The translations under genes were made by a program, and so were the position numbers. 64,000 bases of DNA from an uncultured Prevotella sp. Its GTDB lineage: Bacteria > Bacteroidota > Bacteroidia > Bacteroidales > Bacteroidaceae. Shown here one piece after another: positions 46,409 to 54,944 of this stretch. Location: assembly GCA_900317685.1 (NCBI GenBank), contig ONHQ01000003.1, positions 1 through 64,000 of the forward strand, in the 5' to 3' direction. Each line of letters starts with the position of its first letter. The first letter of the stretch is position 1. Below the pieces are notes generated by a model. That model had not been told where the DNA came from. It was given only the letters and a program-made list of their open reading frames with translations, and searched no databases.

Positions 46409-46440
46409 CAAAAAGAAAATAAATAGAAGATACATCAACC

Positions 46441-47061
46441 ATGAGAAAACGGATGATAGCCATGCTGTTAGGCTTGACGATGTGTGGAGCAATGGCAGCA
46501 CAAACCCATTACGAAGAAGGTGAAGTGATCCTGACGCCATACGCTGGTGCTGTGACGTCACGTATGATGGGCAATGAGAACAGTTGGAAGGTTGGTTTGG
46601 CAGGAGGTGTCAAGGTTCAGTTCTTTCTGACCCCGTCATTTTCCGTGAGCATTGGTTCCAATTATACTCACTTAGGTGCCAAGGATCAGTATCAGTACTA
46701 TCAGAACGAGAAGACTGGTCCTTATGACTATCGTCTTGACTATATCAATACCGACTATTTGGCTCAAAAATATTTCAATGACAAGTTCTATGTCTTTGCT
46801 GGCTTCCATGTGGGGTGGCTGGTCAATGCCAAATCAGAGTTGGCAGGACTGAGTACCGATATCAAGGATGAGTTGCATGAGGGTTCATGCAGTGTTCCGG
46901 TAGGTGTTGGCTTTAACTTTGGTAAATTGAATGTTAATGCACGCTTTGATTATCCCATCAACCGACTGTCTAAGAGCACTTATTCCAAAGAGTTGTTATC
47001 CAAAAAAGCACGAGAGATGCAAGTGATGGTAACGTTAGGATACAATATTCAACTGCTGTAA
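46441..47061 (+). CDS. Small outer-membrane beta-barrel protein
   Basis: A 206-residue protein with a signal peptide (LLGLTMCGAMAAQ). The mature part has alternating strands such as SFSVSIGSNYTHLGAK and FYVFAGFHVGWLVNAK and ends in MQVMVTLGYNIQLL, a terminal beta-signal. It resembles the eight-stranded porin-like (OMP_b-brl) family of Bacteroidota. Function unknown; many are structural or stress-related. Own promoter and bidirectional terminator. Confidence 0.82.
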   Translation: MRKRMIAMLLGLTMCGAMAAQTHYEEGEVILTPYAGAVTSRMMGNENSWKVGLAGGVKVQFFLTPSFSVSIGSNYTHLGAKDQYQYYQNEKTGPYDYRLDYINTDYLAQKYFNDKFYVFAGFHVGWLVNAKSELAGLSTDIKDELHEGSCSVPVGVGFNFGKLNVNARFDYPINRLSKSTYSKELLSKKAREMQVMVTLGYNIQLL

Positions 47062-47102
47062 TCCTTCTCTTGACACAAAGATATTTCAACCTTTATCAAA
47101 TA

Positions 47103-47144
47103 AAAAAAAGATGCTGGAGCATTGAGCTTCAGCATCTTTTTTTT
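47103..47144. terminator. Bidirectional terminator between convergent genes
   Basis: GATGCTGGAGC (47110-47120) pairs with GCTTCAGCATC (47126-47136, one G-U). The stem is flanked by an A run on the left and eight T on the right, so it works for the beta-barrel gene (plus) and the Wzc-HAD operon (minus). Confidence 0.92.
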
Positions 47145-47159
47145 ATTTGTCGATGATCA

Positions 47160-47591
47160 TCAGAATTGCCACCAGTGACGTTTCTTGGGGATGTCATCTT
47201 CAGAAATTCGTCCCATACTTTCTCGCATGATCTGTGCGTAAGTCTTATGCTCGTTGATCATCCGATAGATCTGCCCCCAGTCAGGCAGTCCTCCGATGTT
47301 TCGGTCATCGATAAAGTAGTCAGCTTTAATCTTGCGTGAGAAGTGGTTGTTTTTGCTTTCTTCCTCTTCCGGATAGTCCTTATTGACAGCCCAGAAGTCA
47401 ACACCACGCTCATGACACCAGTCGATGGCTTCCTGCAGGAGATCGCCCTCGCGTACACTCCACAAGATAAGCCGATGATGGTCCTTGATGAGCATACGCA
47501 AGGTTTCTGTAGCGAAAGGCAGTTCGTTGCCAATCTCGGGATAGCGGTGTTCTACAATCGTACCGTCGAAATCTACTGCGATCGTTGCCAT
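47160..47591 (-). CDS. Small HAD-superfamily hydrolase
   Basis: A 143-residue protein. HAD motif I is VDFDGTIVEHRYPEIG (nucleophile Asp and acid Asp), and the motif III/IV region is ADYFIDDRNIGG. It lacks a large cap domain, so the substrate may be a macromolecule or large molecule. It starts four bases after the Wzc-type kinase gene and is the last gene of rfbA-wzc-HAD, which hints at a role in exopolysaccharide synthesis. Substrate unknown. Confidence 0.85.
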   Translation of the reverse strand: MATIAVDFDGTIVEHRYPEIGNELPFATETLRMLIKDHHRLILWSVREGDLLQEAIDWCHERGVDFWAVNKDYPEEEESKNNHFSRKIKADYFIDDRNIGGLPDWGQIYRMINEHKTYAQIMRESMGRISEDDIPKKRHWWQF

Positions 47592-47594
47592 GGA

Positions 47595-50138
47595 TTACTG
47601 CTTAATTGACGTGTCGTTCTTGTCGCCGTAGCGGCTGTTCTGGTAATTGCCGTAACCGCCATAACTACCATAGCCGTAGCTGCCATAAGAGCCATAGGAA
47701 CCGTGCTGACGGTAGTAGGTGTAGCGGGCATAGCGACCGTACTTGCCATAGCGACCATAGCCATAGTAGTAGCCGTACTTCTTCTTCGACATATCGATGC
47801 CGTTGATGACGATGTTGATCTTCGGCAGCTTCTTCTGGTTGTGGAGAGAGTTGATCATGACGATACTCTCCTTTGGCGTGAAGTCGGCGCGGCAGACAAA
47901 GACCGTAGCGTCGCAGACGCGGCCGATCTCAATGGTATCTGTTACCAGGCCTACAGGTGCAGTATCTACGAGGATATAGTCGTAGTGCTTGCGCAGCTCA
48001 GCAAAGATGTCGTCAAGGCTCTTGCGCGATACAAGCTCCGACGGGTTAGGAGGTGTAGGACCGGCCATGAGCAACGTCAGATTATTGTTGATACCAGAGG
48101 GCACGAGTTGTTGCTGGATCTCCTCCCACGAAGGTGCGTTCTTCACCAGCAGGTTGGTGATACCATGCTGATGGTCATCGATCTCGAACAGATCAGCCAG
48201 TCTTGGTTTTCTGATATCCAAGCCCACCAAGAGTACTTTCTTGCCCAAAAGCGCGAAGGAGACTGCAAGATTGGAGGTGATAAACGTCTTACCCTCACCG
48301 GAAGTAGAGGATGTGAACATGACGACCTTCTCATCGTTTTCGAGCACAAACTGCAAGTTGGTACGCATCGAACGGAAGATCTCCTCCATCTGATTGTTGC
48401 GATTCTCGTGGATGACGATCTCACCTTTGGTCTTGGCAGACTCTGTGGAGACAGCCACATCAGCGATGATCGGGAGCGTTGTCAGCTTAGCGACATCCTC
48501 GTGACCCTCAATCTTGTAGCGGAAGAACTCGAGCAGGAAGATGATGAGTGCCGGCAAAGCTAATGCAATGATGAGAGCAGCCATCAGAATCATACTACTC
48601 TTTGGGCTCACCTTGCCGCCGAGAGCCGGACCGTCGATGAGTTTTCCTTTATCGGCAGTAGCAGCCAGGGAGATAGAGTTCTCTTCGCGCTTCTGCAGCA
48701 ACATCAGGTACAGTCCAGACTTGACTTCCTGCTGGCGTCCGATCTGTGTCAGCATACGCTCTTGCTCAGGCGATTCTCCCACTTGGCCCTGGTATTTTCC
48801 ATACTGTGAGGCCACCGAGTTGCGCTGGATATCGAGGTTGCGGCGAGCCTGTTTCAAGGCACGGCGAATAGCCCGATCCATGTCCTCGATCTGTGTAGTC
48901 AAGGGCATCACAGAAGGAGAGTTCTCACTGGCGCTCTGCAACAGCAGGTTACGTCTTTGCACGAGTTGGTTGTAGTTGCTGATGAGGCTTGTTGCGGCAT
49001 CATCATTCAGACCAACATTAGAGGGCAGCGGCTGGAATCGGTTGTTGGGGTTGTCCATATAGTTCTGCATTTCATCGAGCAGAGCTACCTGTGTGTTTGC
49101 CTCGGAGAGCTTCTGAGAGTATTGGTCAGCGTTAGAGAAGGCGCTGGTAGCATTGGCTTTGAGGTCGATCATACCATTGCGCTTCTTGTAGCTTTCGAGT
49201 TGTCCCTCAGTGTTTCCGAGTTCTGCATTGATCTTTTCAAGACGTCCGTTGATGAACTCTTCTGTACGCTCAGCGACCTCGTTCTTGTCCTCATTGGCCT
49301 GTCTGTTGTAGCAGATAGAGAGTTGCTGCAGGTAGTCAATGGCACGCTGCGGGCTTTCATCGCTCAGGGTGAGCTGTGCGATTGTAGTCGTTTTGCTCGT
49401 CTGAGAGACGTTAAGCTCGCCCACATATTTATATGCAGCGAATTTCGGAGACTGGATATTGACTTTCATCACATCGCCGTCTTTCATCGGCACCACCGTG
49501 TTGGCGTTGAAGCTGATGATACCTGCGCGTGTGCCGATAGTGGCGGGCAGTTGTGAGAATGTCTTGTCGATGCTGAACGGGCCGTCGGCCTGATCGTCAT
49601 TGACAGGAACATAATATGTACCGGTAACGTGATAGCTGTTGCCCGTACGCTCAATCTTCAGGTCGACAGGGGCGTTGAGTCGCTCCAAGTGCGACGGATC
49701 CACGTCAACATTGATGGGCTGCGTCTTGTACATCAGCACATCTTTAACCTTTCCTACGTGGTAATAATTGACGTAGAGCTTCAGGTCTCTCACAGCCTGC
49801 TGTGCAAGGGAGTGTGAGGTGAGGATTTCCAACTCATTGTCGAAACCGTTAGAATTGGAAATCATACCCAGCGTAGCTGAGTTGAGCATGTTTGCACTTC
49901 GGCCGCCACCGTTTTGATCGTTGTCCTTAATGAGCAACTTGGCAGATGCCTGGTAAATAGGTGTCGTGTAGCGAAGATATACTGCAGCAAGTCCGATGCA
50001 AATAATCAACGACAGGACGAACCATTTCCAGTTTAGGATGACAGCAGTGTAAATGTTTGCAAAGCTGAACGTAGACCGAGTCTCTTCAGGCTGGGTCGTG
50101 GCCGTTATTTCAGGCTCTGCATTTAAGTTCTGTTCCAT
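47595..50138 (-). CDS. Wzc-type tyrosine autokinase for polysaccharide export
   Basis: A 847-residue inner-membrane protein. A first membrane helix is near 30-50, the Wzz chain-length domain and a long coiled coil follow, and a second helix is near 530. The BY-kinase domain has Walker A SSTSGEGKT (~616), Walker A' LVGLDIRKP and Walker B YILVDTAP. The C-terminus (about 783-847) is Tyr/Gly-rich, with 19 Tyr in about 55 residues, well above the few of typical Wzc tails; these are the autophosphorylation sites. Together with an outer-membrane Wza (not in the window) it would polymerise and export a surface polysaccharide. Confidence 0.92.
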   Translation of the reverse strand: MEQNLNAEPEITATTQPEETRSTFSFANIYTAVILNWKWFVLSLIICIGLAAVYLRYTTPIYQASAKLLIKDNDQNGGGRSANMLNSATLGMISNSNGFDNELEILTSHSLAQQAVRDLKLYVNYYHVGKVKDVLMYKTQPINVDVDPSHLERLNAPVDLKIERTGNSYHVTGTYYVPVNDDQADGPFSIDKTFSQLPATIGTRAGIISFNANTVVPMKDGDVMKVNIQSPKFAAYKYVGELNVSQTSKTTTIAQLTLSDESPQRAIDYLQQLSICYNRQANEDKNEVAERTEEFINGRLEKINAELGNTEGQLESYKKRNGMIDLKANATSAFSNADQYSQKLSEANTQVALLDEMQNYMDNPNNRFQPLPSNVGLNDDAATSLISNYNQLVQRRNLLLQSASENSPSVMPLTTQIEDMDRAIRRALKQARRNLDIQRNSVASQYGKYQGQVGESPEQERMLTQIGRQQEVKSGLYLMLLQKREENSISLAATADKGKLIDGPALGGKVSPKSSMILMAALIIALALPALIIFLLEFFRYKIEGHEDVAKLTTLPIIADVAVSTESAKTKGEIVIHENRNNQMEEIFRSMRTNLQFVLENDEKVVMFTSSTSGEGKTFITSNLAVSFALLGKKVLLVGLDIRKPRLADLFEIDDHQHGITNLLVKNAPSWEEIQQQLVPSGINNNLTLLMAGPTPPNPSELVSRKSLDDIFAELRKHYDYILVDTAPVGLVTDTIEIGRVCDATVFVCRADFTPKESIVMINSLHNQKKLPKINIVINGIDMSKKKYGYYYGYGRYGKYGRYARYTYYRQHGSYGSYGSYGYGSYGGYGNYQNSRYGDKNDTSIKQ

Positions 50139-50210
50139 TTAGCTGATAATTACTATTGTGAATATTTGTTTTATTTTTGGTTTTAGCCTCTCTTATTTCA
50201 CCTTTTTATT

Positions 50211-51092
50211 CTATTGCCGATTGTCATTTGCAAGCTGCAGCAGATATTTGCCGTAGTTGTTTTTGGCCATCGGCTCGGCCTCTTTGATCAGTTGTTCTTT
50301 GCTGATCCACCCTTGTTTAAAAGCGATTTCCTCCAGACAGGCCACCTTGAGTCCTTGTCGTTTCTCTATGCACTCTATGAAGGTGCTGGCCTCAGAAAGG
50401 CTGTCGTGTGTGCCGGTGTCAAGCCATGCAAATCCGCGAGGAAGAGCCTCTACGCGCAACTTTCTCTGGTCGAGGTAAGCCTGGTTGACCGAGGTGATCT
50501 CCAGCTCTCCACGTGGGCTGGGCTTGACATTCTTTGCGATGTCCACCACACTGTTGGGATAGAAATAAAGGCCAACGACAGCATAGTTGCTTTTTGGGTG
50601 AGCCGGTTTCTCCTCCAGGCTGAGGCAGTTTCCGTCTTTGTCGATTTCGGCCACGCCATAGCGTTCAGGATCATTGACGTAGTATCCGAAGACAGTGGCT
50701 TTTCCCTGGTCAGCCATCTGGCGGCTATGGCGCAAGAGTCCTGTGAAGCCGGCACCGTAGAAGATGTTGTCTCCCAAGACGAGACAGACGCTATCGTCGC
50801 CGATAAATTTCTCTCCGATGATAAACGCCTGCGCCAATCCGTCGGGATGAGGCTGCTCCGCATATGAGATGGAAACCCCAAAGTCGCTGCCATCGCCCAA
50901 CAGACGCTTGAATCCAGGAAGATCGTAGGGTGTAGAAATAACAAGAATCTCTTTGATGCCCGCCAACATCAACGCCGACAAGGGATAATAGATCATCGGC
51001 TTGTCGAAGATAGGGATAAGCTGTTTGCTGATTCCCTTCGTAATGGGATACAATCTGGTGCCAGAACCTCCCGCTAGTACAATACCTTTCAT
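50211..51092 (-). CDS. rfbA: Glucose-1-phosphate thymidylyltransferase
   Basis: A 293-residue nucleotidyltransferase making dTDP-glucose, first step to dTDP-rhamnose. The N-terminus [27 protein letters not shown] is the dTTP/phosphate loop; [18 protein letters not shown] and [14 protein letters not shown] are the family blocks. It heads the rfbA-wzc-HAD operon with a -7 element at 51116-51123. Its partner rfbD is about 10 kb away. Confidence 0.96.
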   Translation of the reverse strand: MKGIVLAGGSGTRLYPITKGISKQLIPIFDKPMIYYPLSALMLAGIKEILVISTPYDLPGFKRLLGDGSDFGVSISYAEQPHPDGLAQAFIIGEKFIGDDSVCLVLGDNIFYGAGFTGLLRHSRQMADQGKATVFGYYVNDPERYGVAEIDKDGNCLSLEEKPAHPKSNYAVVGLYFYPNSVVDIAKNVKPSPRGELEITSVNQAYLDQRKLRVEALPRGFAWLDTGTHDSLSEASTFIECIEKRQGLKVACLEEIAFKQGWISKEQLIKEAEPMAKNNYGKYLLQLANDNRQ

Positions 51093-51115
51093 TTTCTATA
51101 ATTTCTATTTGAGCG

Positions 51116-51123
51116 CAAAGTTA
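51116..51123 (-). promoter_or_regulatory. -7 element TAACTTTG of rfbA
   Basis: Exact TAnnTTTG on the minus strand, 24 bases before the ATG at 51092. Confidence 0.65.
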
Positions 51124-51187
51124 ATAAATTATCTTCAATTAAAACGAGATTCATGCGATATAATTTTGATTTCTCGCTATATTATTG

Positions 51188-51195
51188 TATTTTTG
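51188..51195 (+). promoter_or_regulatory. -7 element TATTTTTG of the 51241 gene
   Basis: Exact TAnnTTTG, 46 bases ahead of the ATG at 51241. Confidence 0.6.
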
Positions 51196-51240
51196 CAAAA
51201 TAATTTGAAATAACAACAATCAACTTAAGAATATTCATAC

Positions 51241-51876
51241 ATGATGGAAATATTTTCCAAGCTTTTTGGAAGGAAGGAACAAGAAAGCAAGACAGGCGGC
51301 ATGGAAGACTATATGACGCTTGTGCGGGTTTACTTTCAGGCAGCTCTTGCCGCTCAATTGGGCATCAGCAATCTGGCCATGCTGCCAGACCTTAGAGTGT
51401 TTAAGTCGACATTGCACGTACCCACTCAGAACAACAAATTGGGAGTTGGCGAAAAGAGTCATTGCCGCAAGATGATGATGGAGATCTACCACACCGACGA
51501 GCAGTTCTTCAAGGAGATCGACCAAAGCATCCGCCGCAACTGCAAAAAGTTGCAGGATGTGCAGGTGTATCTGATCCAGTTCCAGAGTTTCTCTCAGGAA
51601 CTGATGATGCTCATGGGCAACCTGATGAAATTCAAGTTGCGTGTGCCTTCTATCTTCAAGAAGACCATCTATGCCATGACAGAGAAGACCGTCAGCGACA
51701 TCTTCATGAAGAACGACTACAAGGATCCGAGTGTGATCAAAGCCGTGCTGAATGTGCGCAAGCTCAATACCCGTTTGAACTTCTCCCAGAAGTGGGTGAC
51801 CGATTTCACCTATCAGGTGATGATGCTGGCCAAGAAAGAGCCGCGCCCAAGTGATGAGGATGTGAAGAAGAAGTAA
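51241..51876 (+). CDS. Conserved hypothetical protein, 211 aa
   Basis: I do not recognise a named domain. The protein is soluble, rich in Lys, Met and Phe, and looks helical; there is no signal peptide. Features include a basic N-terminus (KLFGRKEQESK), KSHCRKMMMEIYHTDEQFF, RRNCKKLQDVQVY and a Lys-rich tail. It has its own promoter and lies upstream of the coiled-coil/zapA/rny genes on the same strand. Composition fits a real, expressed protein. Function unknown. Confidence 0.75.
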   Translation: MMEIFSKLFGRKEQESKTGGMEDYMTLVRVYFQAALAAQLGISNLAMLPDLRVFKSTLHVPTQNNKLGVGEKSHCRKMMMEIYHTDEQFFKEIDQSIRRNCKKLQDVQVYLIQFQSFSQELMMLMGNLMKFKLRVPSIFKKTIYAMTEKTVSDIFMKNDYKDPSVIKAVLNVRKLNTRLNFSQKWVTDFTYQVMMLAKKEPRPSDEDVKKK

Positions 51877-51944
51877 ATGTGGGTAAATGGCAAGCGTTCT
51901 GAGAAAAATGTTTCAGAAAGCTTGCTGTTCTCACTAAAAATCTA

Positions 51945-51952
51945 TAATTTTG
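51945..51952 (+). promoter_or_regulatory. -7 element TAATTTTG of the coiled-coil/zapA genes
   Basis: Exact TAnnTTTG, 18 bases before the ATG at 51970. Confidence 0.6.
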
Positions 51953-51969
51953 CAGAAACAAGTATAGTC

Positions 51970-52287
51970 ATGGATGCCAATGAGAAGATAATCAATACAT
52001 TTGTGACACGTGTCAGACAGCTGATGCTTCAATACGAGGAGCTTAAAAAGGAAAATGCTCGTCTGCTCACCGTGATCGATGATAGAGATGCTTCCATCAG
52101 CCTGTTGCAAGAACAGCTGAAAAAGGCGGAGAGTGACTATCAGACGTTGAAAACCGCTCGTATGCTGCAAGTGAGCGACAGGGACATGGATCACGCCAAA
52201 CGGTCTCTGGCCTCGCTCATCCGTGATGTCAACAAGTGCATCACCATGCTGAGTAGCGAAAGTTCCGACAATGACAGAAGAAACTGA
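51970..52287 (+). CDS. Small coiled-coil protein upstream of zapA (ZapB-like)
   Basis: Predicted 105 residues, nearly all coiled coil (about 15-65: EELKKENARLLTVIDDRDAS, LLQEQLKKAES). The start MDANEK at 51970 follows a promoter element at 51945-51952; the longer frame from 51877 would run through it. Its last 17 bases overlap the start of zapA, which suggests translational coupling. Size, coiled coil and position suggest a ZapB-like divisome partner, but I cannot show homology. Confidence 0.72.
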   Translation: MDANEKIINTFVTRVRQLMLQYEELKKENARLLTVIDDRDASISLLQEQLKKAESDYQTLKTARMLQVSDRDMDHAKRSLASLIRDVNKCITMLSSESSDNDRRN

Positions 52288-52597
52288 CAAGATCACCATA
52301 AGGCTTCATATCTACGATACAGATATCAGTGTGACCGTGCCTCGGAAAGACGAAGCACTGTATCGTCGTGACGCGGACTTGATCAATGAGCGTCTGAATG
52401 CGTATTACGGCCAGTTCAAGCGATTCAAGAGCGATAAGGAAATCCACTATTTCGCTATGATCGATATTGGACTGCGGCTGCAGGAGATGCTTCAGCGCAA
52501 TGACACCAAGCCATATAATGATTTGCTCAAACAGCTTACTTCGGAAATTGAGGACGTTCTCGGGAGTGGGAAAAACAACGATCAGGAGAGTAAATAA
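52271..52597 (+). CDS. zapA: Cell-division protein ZapA
   Basis: A 108-residue protein. The N-terminal half (KITIRLHIYDTDISVTVP, then YRRDADLINERLNAYY) is the ZapA globular domain, and the C-terminal half is a helix used for dimer/tetramer formation. ZapA bundles FtsZ filaments at the division site. It overlaps the coiled-coil gene and precedes rny by 40 bases. Confidence 0.88.
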   Translation: MTEETDKITIRLHIYDTDISVTVPRKDEALYRRDADLINERLNAYYGQFKRFKSDKEIHYFAMIDIGLRLQEMLQRNDTKPYNDLLKQLTSEIEDVLGSGKNNDQESK

Positions 52598-52637
52598 TTA
52601 TATGTCTAATCAACTAACATTATACAATTAATAATAC

Positions 52638-54173
52638 ATGATAGGTATCATCATTACTGCCGTCGTTGCCCTGGCACTGGGTGCGCTGGCCGGATTTTAC
52701 TACTTCCGCCATATCGCGAAAGGTAAATATAACGAGATCTTGGAGGCTGCTCAGAAGGATGCAGACGTGATCAAAGAGAAAAAGCTCCTTGAGGTCAAGG
52801 AGAAGTTCCTGAATAAAAAAAGCGAGTTGGAGAAGGAAGTGCAGTTGCGCAACCAGAAGATCCAGCAAAACGAGAACCGCCTGAAACAGCGCGAGATCTC
52901 CCTTAACCAGCGTCAGGAGGAACTCCAGCGCCGCAAACAGGAGGTGGAACAAGGGCAGGTGCGCATCGACAACGAGAAGAAGATCATCACTCAGCGTCAG
53001 ACTGAGCTCGAAAAGATGCAGGATCAGGAGCGCGCCAAGCTGGAGGAACTCTCCGGCCTCTCTGCCGAGGAAGCTAAGAAACGCCTCGTGGAGAGCATGA
53101 AGGACAAAGCCAAGATGGACGCGGCAGGCTATGTCAACGAGATCATGGATCAGGCTAAGCTCGACGCCAATATGAAGGCTAAGAAGATCGTCATCCAGAC
53201 GATCCAGCGAGTAGCCACTGAGACTGCCATCGAAAACTCGGTCAGCGTCTTCCATATCGACAACGATGAGGTCAAAGGCCGCATCATCGGTCGTGAGGGC
53301 CGCAACATCCGTGCCCTTGAGGCTGCCACCGGCGTGGAGATCGTCGTCGATGATACACCTGAGAGCATCGTCATCTCAGCCTTCGATCCTATCCGTCGTG
53401 AGGTCTGCCGCCTGGCACTTCATCAGCTCGTCGCCGACGGACGTATCCATCCCGCACGTATCGAGGAGGTCGTAGCTAAGGTTAAGAAGCAACTCGACAA
53501 CGAGATCATTGAGACCGGTAAGCGCACGGTGATCGACTTGGGTATCCACGGACTCCATCCCGAACTGGTGCGTATCATCGGTAAGATGAAGTATCGCTCG
53601 TCCTATGGTCAGAATCTGTTGCAGCACGCCCGCGAGACAGCTAATCTCTGTGCCGTCATGGCTGCTGAGCTCGGACTCAATCCCAAGAAGGCAAAGCGCG
53701 CCGGTCTGCTCCACGACATCGGCAAGGTGCCCGACGAGGAGAGCGAGTTGCCGCACGCACTCTTAGGTGCTAAGATGGCTGAGAAATACAAAGAGAAGCC
53801 CGACATCGTGAACGCCATCGCTGCTCACCACGACGAGGTGGAGATGCAGACGCTGCTGGCTCCTATCGTTCAGGTGTGCGACGCCATCTCCGGTGCCCGT
53901 CCTGGAGCACGCCGCGAGATTGTCGAGGCATATATCAAGCGTCTCAATGACTTGGAAGCCATCGCCATGAGCTATCCAGGTGTGACGAAGACCTACGCCA
54001 TTCAGGCTGGTCGTGAGCTCCGTGTCATCGTCGGCGCCGACAAGATGACCGATGAGGACAGCACGAAGCTCAGCAATGAGATCGCCGAGAAGATCCAGAA
54101 CGAGATGACTTACCCAGGTCAGGTGAAGATCACCGTGATTCGTGAAACGCGTAGCGTAGCCTATGCCAAGTAA
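52638..54173 (+). CDS. rny: Ribonuclease Y
   Basis: A 511-residue membrane-anchored endoribonuclease. The N-terminal helix ([22 protein letters not shown]) is followed by a long coiled coil (about 30-160), a KH domain (about 200-260; [22 protein letters not shown]) and an HD domain (LLHDIGK near 356, HHDE near 393). It starts mRNA decay. Probably co-transcribed with zapA, ending in its own terminator. Confidence 0.96.
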   Translation: MIGIIITAVVALALGALAGFYYFRHIAKGKYNEILEAAQKDADVIKEKKLLEVKEKFLNKKSELEKEVQLRNQKIQQNENRLKQREISLNQRQEELQRRKQEVEQGQVRIDNEKKIITQRQTELEKMQDQERAKLEELSGLSAEEAKKRLVESMKDKAKMDAAGYVNEIMDQAKLDANMKAKKIVIQTIQRVATETAIENSVSVFHIDNDEVKGRIIGREGRNIRALEAATGVEIVVDDTPESIVISAFDPIRREVCRLALHQLVADGRIHPARIEEVVAKVKKQLDNEIIETGKRTVIDLGIHGLHPELVRIIGKMKYRSSYGQNLLQHARETANLCAVMAAELGLNPKKAKRAGLLHDIGKVPDEESELPHALLGAKMAEKYKEKPDIVNAIAAHHDEVEMQTLLAPIVQVCDAISGARPGARREIVEAYIKRLNDLEAIAMSYPGVTKTYAIQAGRELRVIVGADKMTDEDSTKLSNEIAEKIQNEMTYPGQVKITVIRETRSVAYAK

Positions 54174-54193
54174 TCATCATCGATAGAACGTAT

Positions 54194-54248
54194 AAGCCTG
54201 CTATTGGCTTCAGAGAATACTCCGAAGCTCATGGCAGGCCTTTTTTTA
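54194..54248 (+). terminator. Terminator of rny
   Basis: GCCTGC (54196-54201) pairs with GCAGGC (54234-54239), with an inner GCTTC/GAAGC stem, followed by a long T run. Confidence 0.85.
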
Positions 54249-54259
54249 TTTCTTCAATC

Positions 54260-54850
54260 ATGGAACATCCCAAAGTAGCTGTAATCAATGAGGACACGCT
54301 TGCACTGATCGGCATGAAGACATTGCTCGATCAGGTGATGCCGGTCATGGAGACACACACGTTTAATACCTTGGAGGACTTGTTGCAAAGCGGTGAGGAA
54401 CGTTTTGTGCACTTCTTCGTCTCGCAGACGGTGTTGCTCAACAACCGCGATTATTTCATGCAGCGGAGGCATCAGACCATCGTCTTCACGCCTACTGACG
54501 ACCCGGCAGCACAGCCGACGGACTTTCATTGCGTCTGTTGCCATCAGCCCGAAAAACTGTTGGTCAGACAGCTGTTGGCGCTCGAGCAGCGTGCGCATGG
54601 TCGTGGTCAGCATTTGCCGCCGCAGGCTGAGCCTAAGGTAGAGAAGAAATTATCGAAGCGGGAAATAGACGTGCTCAGACTTATTGTCAAGGGCTATATT
54701 AATAAGGAGATAGCTGACAAGCTCAATATCGGACTGACGACGGTCATCACGCACCGCAAAAACATCGTTGCCAAGCTCGGCCGCCGCAGCGTGTCGGCCT
54801 TGACGATCTATGCTGTCATGCACGGATATGTAGACGTCAACAGCATCTAA
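54260..54850 (+). CDS. LuxR-type regulator with degenerate receiver
   Basis: A 196-residue protein. Residues about 130-190 form a clear LuxR/FixJ HTH (LSKREIDVLRLIVKGYINKEIADKLNIGLTTV split over the recognition helix, then HRKNIVAKLG). The N-terminal ~110 residues have receiver length and start (KVAVINEDTLALIGMKTLL), but the usual phospho-acceptor strand is replaced by VHFFVSQTVLLNNRD, without a clear Asp, and a CVCC-type cluster follows. It is probably a phosphorylation-independent regulator. No cognate kinase is adjacent. Targets unknown. Confidence 0.82.
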   Translation: MEHPKVAVINEDTLALIGMKTLLDQVMPVMETHTFNTLEDLLQSGEERFVHFFVSQTVLLNNRDYFMQRRHQTIVFTPTDDPAAQPTDFHCVCCHQPEKLLVRQLLALEQRAHGRGQHLPPQAEPKVEKKLSKREIDVLRLIVKGYINKEIADKLNIGLTTVITHRKNIVAKLGRRSVSALTIYAVMHGYVDVNSI

Positions 54851-54944
54851 GAAAAGTAAAGCTAAGAGAGTAATAAGTAGAAAAAGAAGAAAGGTAGAAA
54901 GAGTAGTCGATAACGGAAGAGAAGGCTGGGGCAGAGGAAGCAGA

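Noticed and set aside
52598..52637. 6S RNA after zapA, as in enterobacteria
   Set aside because: The gap before rny is only 40 bases, too short for 6S RNA.
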